A stretch of 23,467 nucleotides of DNA from positions 1 to 23,467 of the forward strand of contig ATSW01013810.1 of the NCBI GenBank assembly GCA_000444245.1, given 5' to 3'. The stretch comes from Botryllus schlosseri (lineage: Eukaryota > Chordata > Ascidiacea > Stolidobranchia > Styelidae). Made by a program: the position numbers and the translations under genes. Positions 19,944-23,467 of the stretch are shown one piece after another. Position 1 is the stretch's first letter, and every line of letters starts with the position of its first letter. The notes under the pieces were generated by a model, which worked only from the letters and a program-made list of their open reading frames with translations, did no database searches and was not told where the DNA came from.

Positions 19944-19971
19944 GCTACTGATAAGTTGATAAGTTGATAAG
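19944..19971 (+). repeat. Short 8-bp tandem repeat
   Basis: The 8-bp period TTGATAAG is present about three times in CTGATAAGTTGATAAG and the following TTGATAAG. Confidence 0.6.
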
Positions 19972-20030
19972 CTTTTAGTGAATAAACTAACAATATGAAG
20001 TTAATTTTTCGTGTAATCCCGATTTTGTAT

Positions 20031-20240
20031 GCTCTAATAACTTCGTTTCTATGCGCTGCAACTTGGCCCACTTTGATTTGCAGCTTTTTAGGCAATCTCA
20101 CAATTTCATGGGGTTCTCATTGAAATTTAAAATATATATATATATTGAATCCAAAATTTTCTGCTCTGATAACTTCGCTTCGCGGGGGTACGAATTGAGT
20201 CCAATATGTTTGGGCAAACAAACAATTTCACGGGTTCGTA
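20031..20240 (+). repeat. Degenerate tandem duplication, about 125-130 bp unit
   Basis: GCTCTAATAACTTCG at 20031 recurs as GCTCTGATAACTTCG at 20163. CAATTTCATGGGGTTC at 20101 recurs as CAATTTCACGGGTTC at 20223. The order is kept, with offsets of 132 and 122 bp. An AT dinucleotide run separates the two units. Confidence 0.6.
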
Positions 20241-21354
20241 TTAGAAATTGAAAAAATAGGTATTTTTGTGAACAGTCCTAATGCATATGTATAGTTACAC
20301 AGACCTTCGATTGTATAGTTCCTAATTTACAGGATAGACGAGTAGGCCTATGTGGCGGCACATTTGGTTGAAACTTTGCAAGCATGAAAAAGTCATGAGC
20401 CTATTTAGATGATCCCCATACACCGCAATCTATCTCTTTCAAACCATTATGTTGCTAAAGACTGTGTACACTCATGACAAGTAGATAAATTATATAAAGT
20501 GCCATTCCCATTTTCGTAAATTCCATTTTGCCTTGCTAATTACAGTAAAAGCAATTACTTACAGACCAATGATTTATCATGCGCTGCAAAGGCGCAAACT
20601 TCTTGTTTTGAATAATTTATATTCGCTCCTTTGATCTATGAATCATCTTTCTAGAATAAGACTCGCACCTAGTTTTCCAAAAGATAATGCTCGTTTGAAG
20701 GGGTAATGACACACTTTACTGGAAATAACCGTGTTTTCATCTGGGGATGATATTCCTAATTTAAATTGCTCTGAGCCTATGTCGTATACGTCACGTCATT
20801 TAAGATGCAGCAACTGTGCAATTCAATACCAACTGTTTTCAATAAAGTCACGACTAGACATTAGAGATGTTATTACTGTGCGATCGCGGCATGATGAGAA
20901 GGGAATTATCAACAGGATTCATCACTATGCCAGATCTAATGTCATAGTGTACTGCTGCAAATACCCTGTTGGTATAATTCGTTCATTTCATGCAATTGCT
21001 TAAAAAAGATGGAATACTAGCCTACTATGCCATACAGCATTGCAAAATAATTATTGAAACACCATGCAATTTGATCCGTATTCGCGTTACCATTATGCTG
21101 TCTGAGGCGTTTACAGTATCATTTCATCTGCCTCGTCTCTTGTATCGTGGTGAAGTTTAGATCCAGGTTATTTGGAAACTATTCAGACGAAACTAGCTCG
21201 TAGTCGATGGCAGTTTTAGGCAACCTGTCGTCACTGGTCGGCAAAATGTTCGTAAACTTTTGCAGCGTAATTGAAGTTTCAAAATTATAGTGGCCAATAT
21301 CACTGATAAACCTTGAAAGAAGTAGCCTAATCGAAACATGATGTCTTACTTCCA

Positions 21355-21414
21355 GAATGAATGAATGAATGAATGAATGAATGAATGAATGAATGAATGA
21401 ATGAATGAATGAAT
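21355..21414 (+). repeat. GAAT tetranucleotide microsatellite, 15 perfect units
   Basis: There are sixty bases of uninterrupted GAAT, read as ATTC (an HSFI-type peptide) on the minus strand. Such a perfect array is probably length-variable. Confidence 0.95.
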
Positions 21415-21558
21415 CAAATCTTTCTTCATCAAATCTGGGCTAAAATATTGGTAGAACTTGGATATCTTTCCGGTAAATCCACGTATAATGTAATATGCTA
21501 TTGACCGGTTTATAAATCCACCAACGCTGACCGTTGAGTACAATAGCGCACTACGTTT

Positions 21559-22123
21559 TGGAGGTCGACCGATATTTATTTTTGTAGGCCGATACCGATA
21601 CCGATTATCGACACACTCACAAGGCCGATAACNGATATCATAGGCNGATANTAATATNGAAGGAGCAGAGAACCATTTCGCCCAAAATATCNTNTATCNG
21701 GCAAGATGGCACTTGTACAAATGNCACAGAAAGCTGAACAACAAACGAGAAAACTGAAATTAAAAAGAATTATTGCTTAACTGTGCACATTCATTGAAAT
21801 TTGGCATAATTTATAAAGCAAAACGTGATACAGAATTGCAGATCAGTCTAGCAGAGGTAGATTTTAATGCAGGAAGCAAAGTTTCTCTGCATTACTCACC
21901 CAGTTAAAATCATCATGCAAGGGTAAATCTGTCACGTATCGCCCTTTGCGTCGTCGATTGCTTGAGATTGAGAACACGAAGCACTGAATTTTCAATATTT
22001 TTGAATTTTTTATATAGAAAATATCGGCCTCGATATCGGCCTTCATAAGCCGATATCGATAATCGGGAAAGTTCCAAATATCGGCCTCGATAATCGGCCA
22101 GGTCGATAATCGGTCGACCTCTA
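21559..22123. mobile_element. hAT-type non-autonomous DNA transposon (MITE), 565 bp
   Basis: The ends TGGAGGTCGACCGAT and, on the other strand, TAGAGGTCGACCGAT form terminal inverted repeats fitting the hAT pattern (C/T-A-G-A-G-G). Flanking 8-mers CTACGTTT (21551-21558) and CTATGTTT (22124-22131) match at seven of eight positions, as expected for a hAT target duplication. Subterminal repeats of GGCCGATATCGG and GATAATCGGCC type crowd both ends, mostly on the right. Several N bases lie in the left half, where the self-complementary repeats may have defeated assembly. There is no transposase, so it would need one supplied in trans. Very similar GAGGTCGACCGATTA ends are widespread in fish genomes (recalled, not searched). 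Confidence 0.8.
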
Positions 22124-23467
22124 CTATGTTTCAGACATTTTATCCCCCATACAGTAAATCGACATTACCGATCGGATAGCCATTTACAGCGAGTCGGTGT
22201 ACTGATAAAGGTGTCTGAATAATGTCAAAGATTATCTGTATGTAGGCCTAAATATTTGCCATCGCTTTGCATATTCTTTATATACATAACGTCCAATTGG
22301 TTAGCATATTCGATTGCATATTGAAGTTATGTACCTCCAAGAAGCTGTTCAAATACATATTGCGAAAAAAATATTGTTTCTATTTATTCAATTATCTTTC
22401 TATTTAATTTATTTAATATGCGTTTTGAAACATTTACTCAATAGGATGTTTTTAGAATTGTAGAACTGCGGGTCATGCAATTGTTTGACTAGCACCAGCT
22501 AGTATTTTGCCTTTAATTTTGAGACATTGTCTTTATCAAAAGTCCACTGGTAATTTCAGATTCCTTATTTTAACAAGGTCAGTATTTTTTACAAGGTTTA
22601 ACTTTAACTATTTTTTTATTATTATATAGTCTCATTCAATACATTCCATACCGGATATGCATATTGCACATACAATTATGCAGCGAGAGAGAGAAACATA
22701 TAGACTGATCATGATGCCCGATCGTGGATGATTTCAAATAATTGAGCCTTTTCTATAATCGCAATCGAAGATAAATTAAGTATCTTGAATGACGTTTAAA
22801 AACGTTGTAATCGCCCCATCCACAGTAGTATGGGGCATTACAGGCGCAGATTATATCTATGAAACATGAAAACATTTCGTTTTATCAGAGGGGCTTCTAG
22901 TAATCTGATCTTTTCTTAATGGGACCCGTTCAAAAATATTTCAACATGTCATCCCTCTATTGAGAAACAGTCATATAGCTTCATATGCTATGCTCTCTTT
23001 CTGCGGTAATTTAGTATTATTGGTCCCAAAATGATGGTTGTTAATATGCCTTCCTTGCAAACCGCGATCCAATTGAATCCTTTCTGATTTTATCTAAAGA
23101 TTTAGTGTAATGTTACATCGTGTACCGGGACAGCGCTTCTATTGATATCAAGATACAATGTATTTTACNCCAATCGCAAAAGAAGATACATGCCAATTCA
23201 GCGTATATTTTCGCTAAGCCGTTTGGATGATATTTAATTTATGGGTGAAATTGGATGAAATCGCTCGGAGAATTTTCCAATTTTTACCACACATTTTAAT
23301 GCATGCTCAGTGCTCACATTCCCCGCGCCTGCCCTATTGTGGTTTTTGGTGACTTTGATTTTGAAAGAATGTTCTGTTTTTTCGTCTTCAATCATTTGCA
23401 CCAGTTCATACCCGTTTTCGACTACATATAGTAGTACGGTCCGCGTTAGCGCTAGGCTGTCGTAGGA

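Larger units (their letters stand above)
18733..23467. other. Gene-free, repeat-rich region downstream of ALG6
   Basis: No open frame in these 4.7 kb shows a recognisable domain; the longest (20731-21003 and 21346-21744 minus) look like chance or transposon and microsatellite sequence. It holds a tRNA-like SINE head, a hAT-like edge, an inverted-repeat element at 19442-19865, tandem duplications, a 60-bp GAAT microsatellite and a complete hAT-type MITE. From 22132 to the end I see nothing recognisable. No clear AATAAA follows ALG6 closely. Confidence 0.6.

Noticed and set aside
20731-21003. 90-codon frame with several Cys residues
   Set aside because: There is no ordered zinc-binding pattern, no ATG near its start and no recognisable family.
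21346-21744. 132-codon minus-strand frame
   Set aside because: It runs through the GAAT microsatellite and the MITE with undetermined bases; it is not a gene.
1-23467. CRISPR arrays, rRNA genes or bacterial-type operons
   Set aside because: No regularly spaced direct repeats, rRNA-like blocks or ribosome-binding-site patterns are seen; the gene structures are eukaryotic.

Overview
This looks like about 23 kb of an animal genome, most likely an invertebrate deuterostome and perhaps a tunicate. The reasons are: (i) a chordate-style Emx homeobox gene; (ii) a short-form tRNase Z (ELAC1), which insects and nematodes lack; (iii) a minimal intron class of 56-64 nt beside longer, repeat-filled introns; (iv) AT-rich non-coding DNA with many tRNA-derived SINE and hAT-type transposon remnants. 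The species call is inference. A few N bases show draft assembly.

Layout: positions 1-5680 are mostly non-coding and are the upstream flank of Emx. One weak candidate exon of an unknown minus-strand gene lies at 528-647. Four complete genes follow, all on the plus strand and about 1.3 kb apart: Emx (5735-7211, three exons, 410 aa), CIAO3/NARFL (8493-9959, single exon, 488 aa), ELAC1 (11410-12552, single coding exon, 380 aa) and ALG6 (13882-18732, eight exons, 507 aa). I rebuilt the spliced frames by hand. Every junction is GT-AG, all phases agree, and the ALG6 length equals what I recall for the human protein. From 18733 to the end I see no gene, only repeats and mobile-element remnants. The best of these is a 565-bp hAT-type non-autonomous element at 21559-22123 with terminal inverted repeats and near-perfect 8-bp target duplications.

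The four genes do unrelated jobs: a developmental transcription factor, cytosolic Fe-S protein assembly, tRNA 3' end processing or repair, and N-glycan precursor glucosylation in the ER. There is no sign of a shared pathway. Three of them have a good splice acceptor 24-54 nt before the start codon with no obvious partner donor nearby. This fits spliced-leader trans-splicing (known in tunicates) or 5' UTR introns.

I did not find a new biological system. The points most worth a second look are the acceptor pattern, the acidic Emx tail, the repeat architecture inside ALG6 introns, the hAT element, and the over-represented octamer TAGGCCTA.
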